A stretch of DNA of 64,000 nt from Bacillota bacterium (GCA_023386495.1 JAEWJS010000032.1:1-64000); one strand, 5' to 3'; counted from the first letter of the stretch, positions 1-9,365 are shown. Notes: generated by a model from the letters alone, not told the origin. Program-made: numbers and translations.

Positions 1-28
1 GCTCTCAGGAGAGCGCCTCTTCTTGGCG

Positions 29-72
29 TTGTGACACTCGCAAGGATGATTTGTCCAACAGGTACATATAAT
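29..72 (+). promoter_or_regulatory. Possible promoter of the first transporter gene
   Basis: A perfect TATAAT lies at 67-72, followed about 45 nt later by the transporter's GTG start at 125. No good -35 hexamer sits at 17 bp spacing, so the call rests mainly on the -10. The upstream ATG at 71 lies inside this -10 and is therefore an unlikely translation start. A small hairpin (GCTCTC AG GAGAGC) occupies bases 1-14. Confidence 0.35.
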
Positions 73-124
73 GAACTGTACGGATTACGAACCTATAGAC
101 ATCCGCGCCGGGAGGGAACGCCGA

Positions 125-1195
125 GTGGAAAAATGGAGGGACAGCCGGCTGTTCACCGGACTTGTCTACGCGATATTGATCCTGATCGCGCTGCTGCTGC
201 TCCAGCAATTGAAGCCAGCGATTATCGGCGTGTATGCCTTCTTCAAGACCGTGCTGGCGCCGTTCCTGATCGCGATGATCATCTCGTACGTGCTGAACCC
301 GATCGTCACCATGCTGGCCGAGCGCAAGGTGCCGCGGTCGATTGCCGTGCTGATCATCTACGCGGTGTTCATCTCGGCGGTTACGGTCGTGCTGCTGAAT
401 GTCATCCCGATGTTCGTCGAGCAGTTGGGACAGCTGAACAAGCATGCGCCGGAGCTAACGATGCGCGCGCAGAGCTTAATGAAGGATCTGAACAACAATT
501 CCTTCTTGCCGGAGAGCATTCGGACAGCCTTGGACAAGGCGCTGGTGGCGGCTGAGAAGCGATTGTCCGAAGCGGCATTCAACTTCGTGAACAATATCGG
601 CGCGATGCTGAACGTCGTGTTCATCGCGTTCATCATCCCATTCTTGGCCTTCTACATCCTGAAGGACTTCGACGCGTTCGAGCGCGGCGTCATCGCCTAC
701 GTTCCGAGAGCGCATCGGCAGAGCATCATCCGCCTGTTCAAGGACATCGACGAGGCGCTCGGCAGCTATATCCGCGGTCAGTTCATCGTCTGCTTGATCG
801 TCGGCTTCCTGGCCTATATCGGCTACTGGCTGATCGGCATCCCGTACCCGCTGCTGCTGGCCGGCATCGTGTCGGTAACGAACGTGATTCCTTATCTGGG
901 ACCGTTCTTCGGTGCAGCTCCGGCGCTAGTCGTCGCATCCACGATATCGGTGAAAATGATGCTGCTCGTCGCCATCGTCAATATGTTGTGCCAGATTATC
1001 GAGAGCAACATCGTGTCGCCGCAGGTCGTAGGGCGCACCTTGCACATGCACCCGCTTACGATCATATTCGTCCTGCTCGTCGGGGGCGAGCTTGCCGGGC
1101 TCATCGGCATGATTCTGGCCGTTCCGATCTTCGCTGCCCTGAAGGTCGTCCTTCAGCATCTATTCGCCTATTATATTCGCAGGAAGACCATTTGA
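125..1195 (+). CDS. AI-2E family transporter (YrrI-like)
   Basis: Polytopic inner-membrane protein of the AI-2E/PerM family, which exports small molecules or ions; the substrate here is unknown. The 356-residue product has about eight hydrophobic segments: two at the N terminus (VYAILILIALLLL, then FLIAMIISYVL), one near residue 75, and a C-terminal cluster containing NVIPYLGPFFGA and the family-typical ESNIVSPQVVG, all at normal family length. I place the start at GTG 125 because GGGAGG at 110-115 has good spacing; the ATG at 71 has no ribosome site and overlaps a -10. It sits directly upstream of the alaS leader, as yrrI does in Bacillus subtilis. The alaS promoter overlaps its last codons. 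Confidence 0.85.
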   Translation: MEKWRDSRLFTGLVYAILILIALLLLQQLKPAIIGVYAFFKTVLAPFLIAMIISYVLNPIVTMLAERKVPRSIAVLIIYAVFISAVTVVLLNVIPMFVEQLGQLNKHAPELTMRAQSLMKDLNNNSFLPESIRTALDKALVAAEKRLSEAAFNFVNNIGAMLNVVFIAFIIPFLAFYILKDFDAFERGVIAYVPRAHRQSIIRLFKDIDEALGSYIRGQFIVCLIVGFLAYIGYWLIGIPYPLLLAGIVSVTNVIPYLGPFFGAAPALVVASTISVKMMLLVAIVNMLCQIIESNIVSPQVVGRTLHMHPLTIIFVLLVGGELAGLIGMILAVPIFAALKVVLQHLFAYYIRRKTI

Positions 1196-1221
1196 CAGCG
1201 CTGAGCCCAGTCCGATATAAT
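1192..1221 (+). promoter_or_regulatory. SigmaA promoter of the alaS T-box transcript
   Basis: TTGACA (1192-1197) and TATAAT (1216-1221) are both consensus, separated by 18 bp. The -35 overlaps the TGA stop of the upstream transporter gene. Predicted transcription start is near 1228, which fits the T-box leader that follows. Confidence 0.8.
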
Positions 1222-1227
1222 TTGACA

Positions 1228-1517
1228 GAAGAATCGCATATTATTCAATACGTCGATGAAACGATAGTAAGCCGAAGCCCGCCGGCAGAGAGGGAACTCC
1301 GCTTCGAATCCGAGGTTGAACAGGATCGCGAAGCGGCTGCGAGAGTTCCCAGGCGATAGGACGGCCGAACGCTGGTTTCGGAGTGCGAATGAACTTCGCC
1401 GGGTGGATCCGTTACAGTCCGAAGAGGAGACCGGCCGCTGCGATATGCAGGGCGGGTAACCAGGGTGGTACCGCGAAAATTAACTTCGTCCCTGCACAAT
1501 TGCATGGGCGTTTTTTT
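1228..1517 (+). promoter_or_regulatory. T-box riboswitch (tRNA-Ala sensing leader of alaS)
   Basis: T-box leaders bind uncharged tRNA and allow readthrough of a terminator in front of amino-acid genes. The diagnostic antiterminator core AGGGTGGTACCGCG is at 1462-1475. It is followed by a terminator hairpin (arms 1487-1496 and 1501-1510) and seven T residues at 1511-1517. An AGTAA bulge typical of Stem I is near 1268, and GGGAACT / AGTTCCC can form the lower specifier stem. I could not fix the specifier codon by eye; alanine is inferred from the downstream gene. The leader fills the gap between the transporter and alaS. Confidence 0.92.
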
Positions 1518-1549
1518 GTATTTCAACGAACATTGGAGGCATAGCCGTC

Positions 1550-4183
1550 ATGAAAGCAAGTGAAATTCGTTCCAAGTGGCTCGCATTCTTCGCAAGCAAG
1601 GGTCACAACATCGAGCCGAGCGCGTCGCTCGTGCCGCATAACGATCCGTCACTCTTATGGATCAACGCAGGGATGGCGCCGCTCAAAGCCTACTTTGACG
1701 GCCGCGTGAAGCCTGCCAACCCGCGGATTGCCAATTCGCAGAAGTGCATCCGCACGAATGATATCGAGAATGTCGGCAAGACGCGCAGGCACCATACCTT
1801 TTTCGAAATGCTGGGCAACTTCTCGATCGGCGATTACTTCAAGGAAGAGGCGATCACGTGGGCGTGGGAGTTCCTGACGAGCCCGGAGTGGATCGGCTTC
1901 GACAAGGAGCGTCTGTCGGTCACGGTGCACCCGGACGACCAAGAGGCTTACGACTTCTGGCATCAGAAGATGGGGCTGCCCGAGGATCATATCGTGAAGC
2001 TTGCGGACAACTTCTGGGATATCGGCGAAGGACCTTGCGGACCTTGCACGGAGATATTCTATGACCGCGGCGAGCGCTACGGCGACCTGTCCGACCCGGA
2101 ATGCTTCCCGGGCGGCGAGAACGAGCGCTTCCTCGAGGTGTGGAACCTCGTATTCTCGCAGTACAACCATAACAAGGACGGCAGCTATACGCCGCTTCCG
2201 AACAAGAATATCGATACCGGCGCGGGGCTGGAACGTTTCGCGTCGATCCTCCAGGACGTGGACTCGAACTTCGACACGGACTTGTTCCGTCCGATTATCG
2301 ACCGCACTTGCGAGATCGCGGGCGTGCAGTACCATGTCAACGAGGATACCGACGTCGCGCTTAAGGTGATCGCGGACCATATTCGGACGGTGGCCTTCTC
2401 GGTCGGCGACGGCGTACTGCCGTCGAACGAAGGACGCGGGTACGTCATTCGGCGCTTGCTGCGCCGTGCCGTACGTTACGGGAAGAAGCTCGGCATCGAC
2501 CGGCCGTTCCTGCATGGCTTGACATCGGTAGTCGGCGACGTGATGGGCGTCTATTATCCGGAAGTGGTGGAGAAGCGCGAATTCATCGAGCGCGTCATTC
2601 GGACGGAAGAGGAACGGTTCCACGAGACGCTGTCCGACGGCTTGGCCATTCTGTCGGAGCTAGCGGACAGCGCCCGCAAGGACGGCCGCAACGCGATCGG
2701 CGGCGAGGATGCGTTCAAGCTGTACGATACGTACGGATTCCCGTTCGACTTGACGGAGGACTACGCGTCCGAGCACGGGCTGACGGTCGACCGAGACGGC
2801 TTCGACGCCGCGATGGAAGCGCAGCGCGAGCGTGCGCGCTCCGCACGCCAGGACAGCGGCAGCATGAAGGTACAGGGCGGACCGCTTGGCGAGTATACCG
2901 AAGCCAGCGCATTCGTCGGCTACGATGAATTGGCTGTGCAAGCGAAGGTCGCGGCGATTTTCGCGGACGACCAGGCAGTCCAAGAAGCAGGCGAAGGCCG
3001 CGAATGCCTCGTCATCCTGGACCGCACGCCGTTCTACGCAGAGAGCGGCGGGCAAGTGAGCGACCAAGGCGAACTGACAAGCAATAGCGTGCGCGCCGAA
3101 GTGAAGGACATGTCCAAGGCGCCGCTCGGTCAGCACGTGCATCACGTCACGATCGCTGCCGGCACGCTGAAGGTAGGCGACACGGTCGACGCGATCGTAT
3201 TGCGGCCGCAGCGCGAAGACATCATCAAGAACCATACCGCAACGCATCTACTGCATAAGGCGCTGAAGGAAGTGCTCGGCGGCCATGTCAATCAGGCAGG
3301 CTCGCTGGTCGAGCCGGACCGGCTGCGGTTCGACTTCTCGCACTTCGGTGCCGTGACGCAGGAGGAGCTTGCGGAGGTCGAGCGTCGCGTCAACGAGCAG
3401 ATCTGGAAGGGGACGACGCTGAACATCGAGTTGAAGTCGCTGACGGAAGCGAAGGCGATGGGCGCGATGGCGCTGTTCGGCGAGAAGTACGGCGATACGG
3501 TACGCGTCGTGCAGGTCGGCGACTACAGCCTTGAGCTGTGCGGCGGCTGCCACGTGACGAATACGGCTCAGATCGGCCTGTTCAAGCTGCTGGGCGAGAG
3601 CGGCATCGGCTCCGGCGTAAGGCGGATCGAAGCGGTAACAGGCCGCCATGCTTATGCCTACATGGACGGACAGATCGAGGTGCTGAAGCAAGCGGCCGGA
3701 CTGCTGAAGTCTAACGTGACGGACGTTCCGAAGCGCATTGATGCCCTGTATGCGCAAGTGAAGGAGCTGTCGCGCGAGAACGAGTCGCTCTCGGCGAAGC
3801 TCGGCCGGATCGAAGCGGGCTCGCTCGAGTCGCAAGCCAAGACGGTGGGCGGCGTTACGCTCCTCGCCGCATCGGTGGCAGCCGGCAGCATGGATGCGCT
3901 GCGAGGTATCGCCGATGAGCTGAAGGGCAAACTCGGCTCCGCGGTGCTCGTACTCGGCGCTGTCGAAGGCGAGAAGGTCAACCTGGTCGTCAGCGTCGCG
4001 CAGGATCTCGTGAAGCAGGGCTTTCACGCCGGCAAGCTGATCAAGGAAATCGCGGCGGTATGCGGCGGGGGCGGCGGCGGACGTCCGGACATGGCACAAG
4101 CAGGCGGCAAAGACCCGTCGAAGCTGGATGAGGCGCTGCAACTTGCAGAGGAACTGGTTCTAACCCAGTCAAATGTGATATAG
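1550..4183 (+). CDS. alaS: Alanine--tRNA ligase
   Basis: Cytoplasmic class II aminoacyl-tRNA synthetase that charges tRNA-Ala and hydrolyses mischarged tRNA. The 877-residue length is normal. The N-terminal catalytic domain opens with the family-typical [19 protein letters not shown] and contains the motif-2 region [20 protein letters not shown]. The editing domain shows [11 protein letters not shown] near residue 561 and CGGCH near 664, the zinc-binding HxxxH...CxxxH set. The C-Ala domain ends with a glycine stretch [15 protein letters not shown] near 840. ATG 1550 is preceded by GGAGG. Expression is controlled by the T-box leader. The downstream ireB-ruvX operon probably has its own promoter inside the last alaS codons. 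Confidence 0.98.
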   Translation: MKASEIRSKWLAFFASKGHNIEPSASLVPHNDPSLLWINAGMAPLKAYFDGRVKPANPRIANSQKCIRTNDIENVGKTRRHHTFFEMLGNFSIGDYFKEEAITWAWEFLTSPEWIGFDKERLSVTVHPDDQEAYDFWHQKMGLPEDHIVKLADNFWDIGEGPCGPCTEIFYDRGERYGDLSDPECFPGGENERFLEVWNLVFSQYNHNKDGSYTPLPNKNIDTGAGLERFASILQDVDSNFDTDLFRPIIDRTCEIAGVQYHVNEDTDVALKVIADHIRTVAFSVGDGVLPSNEGRGYVIRRLLRRAVRYGKKLGIDRPFLHGLTSVVGDVMGVYYPEVVEKREFIERVIRTEEERFHETLSDGLAILSELADSARKDGRNAIGGEDAFKLYDTYGFPFDLTEDYASEHGLTVDRDGFDAAMEAQRERARSARQDSGSMKVQGGPLGEYTEASAFVGYDELAVQAKVAAIFADDQAVQEAGEGRECLVILDRTPFYAESGGQVSDQGELTSNSVRAEVKDMSKAPLGQHVHHVTIAAGTLKVGDTVDAIVLRPQREDIIKNHTATHLLHKALKEVLGGHVNQAGSLVEPDRLRFDFSHFGAVTQEELAEVERRVNEQIWKGTTLNIELKSLTEAKAMGAMALFGEKYGDTVRVVQVGDYSLELCGGCHVTNTAQIGLFKLLGESGIGSGVRRIEAVTGRHAYAYMDGQIEVLKQAAGLLKSNVTDVPKRIDALYAQVKELSRENESLSAKLGRIEAGSLESQAKTVGGVTLLAASVAAGSMDALRGIADELKGKLGSAVLVLGAVEGEKVNLVVSVAQDLVKQGFHAGKLIKEIAAVCGGGGGGRPDMAQAGGKDPSKLDEALQLAEELVLTQSNVI

Positions 4184-4184
4184 T
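4176..4184 (+). promoter_or_regulatory. Extended -10 promoter of the ireB operon
   Basis: TGA-TATAGT at 4176-4184 is a TGn-extended -10 with no clear -35. It overlaps the alaS stop codon. Exactly 12 nt after the -10 lies TTGTGATCACGAAGC (4197-4211), the same arrangement as in front of the deacetylase gene at 14837-14872. Confidence 0.5.
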
Positions 4185-4191
4185 GGAAACA

Positions 4192-4227
4192 GACACTTGT
4201 GATCACGAAGCTGTGCTGACAAGTGTC
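4192..4227 (+). promoter_or_regulatory. Hairpin and GTGATCAC palindrome in the ireB leader
   Basis: GACACTTGT (4192-4200) pairs perfectly with ACAAGTGTC (4219-4227), giving a 9-bp stem with an 18-nt loop. The 5' arm and loop carry TTGTGATCACGAAGC, whose core GTGATCAC is a perfect palindrome. There is no U-tract, so it is not an intrinsic terminator. It could be a DNA operator close to the start site or an RNA structure. Confidence 0.4.
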
Positions 4228-4280
4228 CCTTATGAATAATGATTGTAAGCAATGTTTGACCCGAAAGGTAGGTGCTGGCG

Positions 4281-4541
4281 ATGAGTTCCATGGACAAGAC
4301 GATGAAATTCAGTGTAAAAGCGGACGAAGTGGAGACATCATCCCAAGACATTTTGCTATCGGTATACGATTCGCTGGTCGAGAAGGAGTACAATCCGATC
4401 AACCAGATCGTCGGATACCTGCTGTCGGGGGATCCCGCCTACATTCCGAGGCATAATAACGCTCGGAGCTTGATCCGCAAGAAAGAACGGGATGAACTAA
4501 TCGAAGAGCTTGTCCGGTATTATCTGAGTCAGCACAGATAG
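4281..4541 (+). CDS. IreB family regulatory phosphoprotein (UPF0297, YrzL)
   Basis: Small cytoplasmic protein. In Enterococcus faecalis its relative IreB is a substrate of the PASTA kinase IreK and affects cephalosporin tolerance; the role in this organism is inferred. The 86-residue product shows the highly conserved family body: MDKTMKFSV, then [20 protein letters not shown], then a basic stretch ending YYLSQHR. The N-terminal Thr in DKTMKF is the region phosphorylated in IreB. Start ATG 4281 has AAAGGTAGGTG upstream at good spacing. It leads the ruvX-DUF1292-mltG operon, matching yrzL downstream of alaS in B. subtilis. Confidence 0.92.
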   Translation: MSSMDKTMKFSVKADEVETSSQDILLSVYDSLVEKEYNPINQIVGYLLSGDPAYIPRHNNARSLIRKKERDELIEELVRYYLSQHR

Positions 4542-4628
4542 GCGGCATCCCAGGATGGATTCTGCCTTGGCGGGACCGCCGCATGCGGCGGACGACGAGG
4601 CGGACAAGAAGAAAAGAGGACGCTGACC

Positions 4629-5045
4629 ATGCGATTGTTGGGACTGGATTACGGCGACCGCCGAATCGGCGTTGCCGTAAGCGATGCATTCGGATGGACC
4701 GCACAAGGCGTCGGCGTTGTCGAGAAGCGGCGGGACGGCGGAGAAGTAGATGCCATATCCGCGCTTGTCCGCGAGCACGAGGTGACCGAGATCGTCGTCG
4801 GGCTTCCGAAGAACATGAACGGAAGCATCGGGCCGCGTGGCGAAATTTGCATCGCATTTGCGCAAACCTTGCGCGAGAAACTAAACTTACCTGTTCACCT
4901 GTGGGACGAACGGCTGACCACCGTATCCGCGGAGCGCACGCTGCTCGAGGCGGACATCAGCCGGAAGAAAAGGAAGCAAGTGGTGGACAAAATGGCGGCA
5001 GCGCTCATTTTGCAAAATTATCTCGACTCTAAAACGAAAAGGTGA
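4629..5045 (+). CDS. ruvX: Holliday junction resolvase-like RuvX (YqgF/YrrK)
   Basis: RNase H-fold nuclease of the YqgF family, implicated in pre-16S rRNA 5'-end processing and/or Holliday junction resolution. The 138-residue length is normal. Visible family motifs are LDYGDRRIGVAVSD at the N terminus (first catalytic Asp), VTEIVVGLPKNMNG, WDERLTTVSAER, and DKMAAALILQNYLD near the C terminus, which hold the other acidic active-site residues. A GAGGA ribosome site precedes ATG 4629. The stop codon is embedded in the ribosome site of the next gene, so the two are tightly coupled. Confidence 0.93.
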   Translation: MRLLGLDYGDRRIGVAVSDAFGWTAQGVGVVEKRRDGGEVDAISALVREHEVTEIVVGLPKNMNGSIGPRGEICIAFAQTLREKLNLPVHLWDERLTTVSAERTLLEADISRKKRKQVVDKMAAALILQNYLDSKTKR

Positions 5046-5053
5046 GGGTAACG

Positions 5054-5350
5054 ATGACAAAGGACGACATGCAGTTCGAAGAACCGGAAATTATCTACAT
5101 TCCGGACGAGGACGGAAACGAAGAGGAATTCGAGGTCATTATGAAGTTCGAGGTTGACGACTCCGACCAAAAATATATGATGGTCGTGCCTTGCAGCGTA
5201 GAGGACGAGGAAACCGATGAGGTGTATGCGTTCCGCTACGAGGAAGACGGCGACGATCTGAAGCTGTTCACGATCGAAGACGAAGAAGAATGGAATATGG
5301 TCGAGGAGACGTTCAACACGCTGCTCGGCGAGATGGAGAACAACGACTAA
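5054..5350 (+). CDS. DUF1292 domain protein (YrzB-like), copy 1
   Basis: Small very acidic cytoplasmic protein of unknown function, 98 residues. It shows the DUF1292 pattern: IIYIPDEDGNEEEFEVIMKF, then a central VDDSDQKYMMVVPCS, and an acidic end EDEEEWNMVEETFNTLL. ATG 5054 is chosen over GTG 5042 because AGGTGAGGG sits just upstream of it. Its TAA stop overlaps the ATG of the second DUF1292 gene (TAATG at 5348-5352), implying translational coupling. Confidence 0.85.
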   Translation: MTKDDMQFEEPEIIYIPDEDGNEEEFEVIMKFEVDDSDQKYMMVVPCSVEDEETDEVYAFRYEEDGDDLKLFTIEDEEEWNMVEETFNTLLGEMENND

Positions 5351-5670
5351 TGCCAGAAGAACCGACAAGCTATGGCCCGGTACGGCTGTCCCGCCTTAAG
5401 GAACAGTTCGGGCAGGAGATCGAGCTCGTCTCGGATGACGGCAGCTCGGAGAGCTTCCGTATTCTGTCCGAGTACAGCGTGAGCGGAAGCGATTACGCCG
5501 CGCTGCAGACGCCTGCCATGCGCAAGGAAGACGAGATCGCCTTCTTCCGCGTTACGGCGGAGGCTGACGGAACGCTCGGACTGTCTTCGATCGACGACGA
5601 GGACGAATGGGAGACCGCGGCCGAAGGGTACGACGAGCTGCTGTTCGAAGAGAGCAGCAAGAAGGAATAG
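5350..5670 (+). CDS. DUF1292 domain protein, copy 2
   Basis: Second DUF1292-type product, 106 residues, divergent from copy 1 but with the same layout: an FRILSEYSVSGSDYAALQ core aligning with copy 1's FEVIMKFEVDDSDQKYMMV, FFRVTAEADG aligning with its FRYEEDGDD, and an end DDEDEWETAAEGYDELL aligning with its EEEWNMVEETFNTLL. ATG 5350 overlaps the stop of copy 1 by one base. The pair looks like a tandem duplication, whereas B. subtilis has a single yrzB here. The function of neither copy is known. It is followed by about 95 bases without a gene before mltG. Confidence 0.8.
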   Translation: MPEEPTSYGPVRLSRLKEQFGQEIELVSDDGSSESFRILSEYSVSGSDYAALQTPAMRKEDEIAFFRVTAEADGTLGLSSIDDEDEWETAAEGYDELLFEESSKKE

Positions 5671-5765
5671 CGCGGCGCAGGCAGCAGGGCGCAGCATATA
5701 GGAACGATAGGGGCGGGACATCCCGTCCCTTACCTTTGTTGAGACAGGAGGCGCAGGGAACGATT

Positions 5766-6893
5766 ATGTCAGATCGCACGCAAGCGGAACAATCGAGCAG
5801 GCTGATTGAGGACAAGCCAAGCGCGAGCAGCCGCATTACGTTATGGGTGGTGCTTACCCTCTTGGGCCTGATGTTGGCCGGAGCGGCCGGCATCGCCTTG
5901 TTTGTGTGGAACGGACTCAAGCCGGCACCGGCAGGAGAAGCGGTCCGCATCGAAATTCCGAGCGGTACATCGCCGTTCGAGGTCGCCGAGCTGCTCGAGG
6001 GCAACGGCGTCATTCGCAACGCATTCATCTTCAAGTATTATTTGCGTTATTATAACGAAGGTCCGCGCTTCCAAGCGGGGACGTACGACTTCACGCCAGG
6101 TGCCGAACTGGATGCGATCATCGCGCAGTTGAACGAAGGGCGGACCGTGAAGGCGGAGACGTTCCGCTATACGATACCTGAAGGGTATACCGTCCTGCAG
6201 ATCGCGGAGAAGCTGAGCAGCGAAGGCTTGGTGGACAAGGAGGCCTTCTTACAACTGGTCGAGTCCGAATCGGCGGCACGCTGGTCGCAGTCCGCTGCGT
6301 CTATTCCCGAGAGAGACGATATTCGCCATCGGCTGGAAGGCTATCTCTTCCCGGAGACGTATGAGCTTGCAGTCGGAAGCACCGCCGAAGATATTCTGAA
6401 GCGGATGATGACGGAGCTGGACAACCGAATGGCCATGCTGCCGGACGGATGGGAAGAGGCACTCGGCGAATCCGGGCTGACTTGGCATGAGATTATGACG
6501 ATCGCATCGCTGGTCGAACGGGAAGTCGTCGTCGAAGAGGAGCGCGCGCTCGTGGCGGGCGTCATCTACAACCGATTGAACGACAAGATGCCGCTGCAGA
6601 TCGACGCCACGGTGCAGTATGCACTGGATAAGCCGAAGGAAAGGCTGCTGGAGAAGGATCTCCAGATCGACAGTCCGTACAATACGTATCAGATTCCGGG
6701 GCTGCCCCCTGGGCCGATTGCGAGCCCGAGCCTATCCTCGATCGAGGCGGCGCTGTTCCCGGAGGCCAGCGAGTATCTGTACTACGTCACGAAAAAAGAC
6801 GGTACGCAGACCCATCTGTTCGCGAAGACGTACAAGGAGCATCTGCGCAATATCGAAGCGAGCAAACGCACGGCCAAGGAGGGCAATGGATAA
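5766..6893 (+). CDS. mltG: Endolytic transglycosylase MltG
   Basis: Membrane-anchored lytic transglycosylase that cuts nascent peptidoglycan strands and is thought to set glycan chain length. The 375-residue product has a cytoplasmic N-terminal tail, one membrane segment near residues 25-48 (LWVVLTLLGLMLAGAAGIAL), a LysM-like subdomain containing EGYTVLQIAEKLS, and the YceG catalytic domain. The catalytic Glu lies in IASLVEREVVVEEE near residue 250; YNTYQIPGLPPGPIASPS is the conserved C-terminal motif. AGGAGG precedes ATG 5766 by about 14 nt; a longer in-frame extension upstream has no support. In B. subtilis the same slot is yrrL. Confidence 0.95.
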   Translation: MSDRTQAEQSSRLIEDKPSASSRITLWVVLTLLGLMLAGAAGIALFVWNGLKPAPAGEAVRIEIPSGTSPFEVAELLEGNGVIRNAFIFKYYLRYYNEGPRFQAGTYDFTPGAELDAIIAQLNEGRTVKAETFRYTIPEGYTVLQIAEKLSSEGLVDKEAFLQLVESESAARWSQSAASIPERDDIRHRLEGYLFPETYELAVGSTAEDILKRMMTELDNRMAMLPDGWEEALGESGLTWHEIMTIASLVEREVVVEEERALVAGVIYNRLNDKMPLQIDATVQYALDKPKERLLEKDLQIDSPYNTYQIPGLPPGPIASPSLSSIEAALFPEASEYLYYVTKKDGTQTHLFAKTYKEHLRNIEASKRTAKEGNG

Positions 6894-7859
6894 GTGACAA
6901 GCGAATCTACAAAGGCCGAGCTGCTGTGCACCGCCTCCTCGCTGGAAGAGTTAAGCCGATTGATGGATGCGGGAGCGGACGCCTTCATCATCGGCGAGAC
7001 AGCTTATGCGGCGCGGATGGCAGGCGAGTTCGGCATTGATGCGATACGCGAAGCGGTCGTCATGGCGAAGCCGCGCGGCGTCCGCATCTACGCTGCAGTC
7101 AACAACCTGATCGACAATGCTTCGCTTGCGAAACTGCCGGAATATATCCGGTCGCTCGCGCAGGCAGGCGTCGATGCCGTCGTATTCGGCGACCCGGCCG
7201 TGCTCATGGCGGTGCGCGGCGATGCGCCAGAGCTCAAGCTGCATTGGAATGCGGAGATGACGTCGACCAATTATGCCACCGCCAATTATTGGGGCAGACG
7301 CGGCGCGACGCGTGTCGTACTGGCAAGAGAGCTTAATCTCGAGCAAATTCTGGCCTTCAAGGCGAATTGCGAGATCGAGGTTCAGGTTCAGGTGCACGGC
7401 ATGACGAACATTTACCATTCCAAGCGCAATCTCGTGCACAGCTATCTCGATCATCAGCAGAAGTCGGGCATGCAAACCGAGCTTCTGGGCGGAACGGGCG
7501 AAGCAGCAGGGCGGGACAGAGGCTTGTACTTGGTCGAGGCGGAGCGCCCCGGCGAGCGCTACCCGATCTATGAGGATGCAGACGGCACGCACATCATGAG
7601 CGCGGACGACATCTGTATGCTGGAGGGCTTACATGAGCTGCTCGAAGGCGGCGTCGACGCGGTGAAGATCGAAGGATTGCTGAAGCCGGCTGCCTACAAT
7701 GAGGCTGTCGTGCGCGCCTACCGCCAGGCCATCGATGCGTATTACGCGGATCCGGCAGGCTACGCGTTCCGCGACGAATGGCTCGAGCCGATCCAAGCGC
7801 TGCAAGACCCGAACAGAGAGTTATCCTTCGGATTCTTCTATAAGGAACAGGTTTACTAG
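6894..7859 (+). CDS. Peptidase U32 family protein (YrrN/TrhP1-like)
   Basis: Member of the U32 family. In B. subtilis the neighbours YrrN and YrrO (TrhP1/TrhP2) act in forming 5-hydroxyuridine at tRNA wobble position 34, so a tRNA-modification role is likelier than proteolysis. The 321-residue product begins with a TIM-barrel-like pattern (ELLCTASSLEELSRLMDAGADAFIIG) and carries HWNAEMTSTN, VVLARELNLEQI and MLEGLHELLEGGVDAVKIEG, all family hallmarks. It lacks the four-cysteine cluster seen in the next gene. GTG 6894 follows mltG's stop by one base, with AAGGAGGG upstream. YrrM, which sits between mltG and yrrN in B. subtilis, is absent here. Confidence 0.85.
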   Translation: MTSESTKAELLCTASSLEELSRLMDAGADAFIIGETAYAARMAGEFGIDAIREAVVMAKPRGVRIYAAVNNLIDNASLAKLPEYIRSLAQAGVDAVVFGDPAVLMAVRGDAPELKLHWNAEMTSTNYATANYWGRRGATRVVLARELNLEQILAFKANCEIEVQVQVHGMTNIYHSKRNLVHSYLDHQQKSGMQTELLGGTGEAAGRDRGLYLVEAERPGERYPIYEDADGTHIMSADDICMLEGLHELLEGGVDAVKIEGLLKPAAYNEAVVRAYRQAIDAYYADPAGYAFRDEWLEPIQALQDPNRELSFGFFYKEQVY

Positions 7860-7873
7860 GAGGTGCAGCGAAA

Positions 7874-9133
7874 ATGACAACTACGATGACGAAGCCGAAG
7901 TGGCAAGGGAAGCGGCACCGCTTGGCGAAGCCGGAGCTGCTGGCGCCGGCCGGCAGCTTAGAGAAGCTTAAGTTCGCCGTGCACTACGGGGCGGATGCCG
8001 TCTACATCGGCGGGCAGAAATACGGCCTGCGCTCGAACGCGGACAACTTCACCTTCGAGGAGATGAAGGAGGGCGTCGAATTCGCCAGCCGTTATGGGGC
8101 CAAAGTGTTCGTCGCGACGAACATCTACGCCCATAATGAGGACATCGCTGGGCTGGAGGATTATTTGCGCTCTCTCCAAGAAGCCGGCATCGCGGCGATC
8201 ATTGCCGCCGATCCGGTCATTATCGAGACGGCCCAGCGCGTAGCGCCGCGCCTGGAGGTCCACCTTAGCACGCAGCAATCCACGCTGAACTGGCAGGCCG
8301 TGAAGTTCTGGAAGGATGAAGGTTTGCCGCGCGTCGTGCTGGCACGCGAGACGAGCTTCGAGGAGATCGCCGAGATCAAGTCGCATGTCGATATCGAGAT
8401 CGAAGCGTTCATTCACGGCGCCATGTGCTCCTCGTTCTCCGGCCGCTGCGTGTTGTCGAACCATTTTACCGACAGGGACTCGAATCGCGGGGGCTGCTGC
8501 CAATCGTGCCGATGGAAGTACGATCTGTTCGTCGACGAGGATGCGCCGGCCTTCGATGCCGAAGCCGACAAGTTCACGATGGGATCCAAGGATCTGTGCA
8601 TGATCGAGCATCTGCCTGAATTGATCGAGGTCGGCGTCGACAGCTTCAAGATCGAGGGCCGGATGAAAAGCCTGCATTACGTCGCGACGGTCGTGAATGT
8701 ATACAGGCAGGCGATCGACGCGTACTTTGCGGATCCCGAAGACTATGTCCTGAAGCCGGAATGGCAGGAGGAAATTCATAAGGCGGCCAATCGCCCGCTT
8801 AATACCGGCTTTTTCTTGGATACGCCTGGTGCCGAGGATCACATCTACGGGCCGGAGGATAAGCAGGCGCCTTATGATTTTGCCGGGGTCGTGATCGACT
8901 ATGACGCTGCGAGCGGCATAGCGATGGTGCAGCAGCGGAATCATTTTCGCCCAGGGCAGGAAGTGGAGTTCGTCGGACCGCAGGGCACCTTCTTCAAGCA
9001 GGTCGTGCAAGCGATGACGGATGAAGCGGGAACGCCGCTGGATGCAGCTCGGCACCCGCTGCAGCTCGTGAAGCTGCAGGTCGAACAACCGGTCCGCGCA
9101 ATGGATATGATGCGGAAGCGGACAGGAAAATAG
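7874..9133 (+). CDS. Peptidase U32 family protein (YrrO/TrhP2-like)
   Basis: Second U32 protein, 419 residues, paralogous to the preceding gene and probably its partner in tRNA wobble-uridine hydroxylation (inferred from B. subtilis YrrO and E. coli TrhP). The start is KPELLAPAGSLEKLKFAVHYG. The middle holds the conserved cysteines in GAMCSSFSGRCVLSN and GGCCQSCRWKY, likely an iron-sulphur site, followed by CMIEHLPELIEVGVDSFKIE. The C-terminal about 90 residues form the extra beta domain typical of YrrO. AGGAGGTG precedes ATG 7874, and 14 bases separate it from the upstream gene. Transcription probably ends at the hairpin at 9165-9189. Confidence 0.9.
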   Translation: MTTTMTKPKWQGKRHRLAKPELLAPAGSLEKLKFAVHYGADAVYIGGQKYGLRSNADNFTFEEMKEGVEFASRYGAKVFVATNIYAHNEDIAGLEDYLRSLQEAGIAAIIAADPVIIETAQRVAPRLEVHLSTQQSTLNWQAVKFWKDEGLPRVVLARETSFEEIAEIKSHVDIEIEAFIHGAMCSSFSGRCVLSNHFTDRDSNRGGCCQSCRWKYDLFVDEDAPAFDAEADKFTMGSKDLCMIEHLPELIEVGVDSFKIEGRMKSLHYVATVVNVYRQAIDAYFADPEDYVLKPEWQEEIHKAANRPLNTGFFLDTPGAEDHIYGPEDKQAPYDFAGVVIDYDAASGIAMVQQRNHFRPGQEVEFVGPQGTFFKQVVQAMTDEAGTPLDAARHPLQLVKLQVEQPVRAMDMMRKRTGK

Positions 9134-9164
9134 ACCCATTGCCGCGGCGACCGCATGCGGGTAT

Positions 9165-9189
9165 AAAGCCTCCTTGTGAGGCTTTTTTT
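9165..9189 (+). terminator. Intrinsic terminator after the U32 genes
   Basis: AAAGCCTC and GAGGCTTT pair around a CTTGT loop, followed by a run of seven T. It ends the ireB-to-yrrO operon. The stretch 9190-9365 holds no gene; it presumably carries the promoter for the next chemoreceptor but no clear -35/-10 pair was seen. Confidence 0.85.
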
Positions 9190-9365
9190 ATGCGTAATCG
9201 CTAATATCTAGCAATGTGCCGACCGATATAGAAGAGAGCGGTAGAAATGTTGCATGGCGGTTAGTAATATTGGAGGAATCTGCAGAACACTGTCGAATAG
9301 TTCCTATATCGTCAATATTGGCATCATGAGCTGTGGACTAACAAACAATCAGGTGGTGGATCGCG

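Noticed and set aside
71..124. ATG 71 as the start of the first transporter
   Set aside because: The ATG lies within a TATAAT -10 and has no ribosome site; GTG 125 with GGGAGG is better supported.
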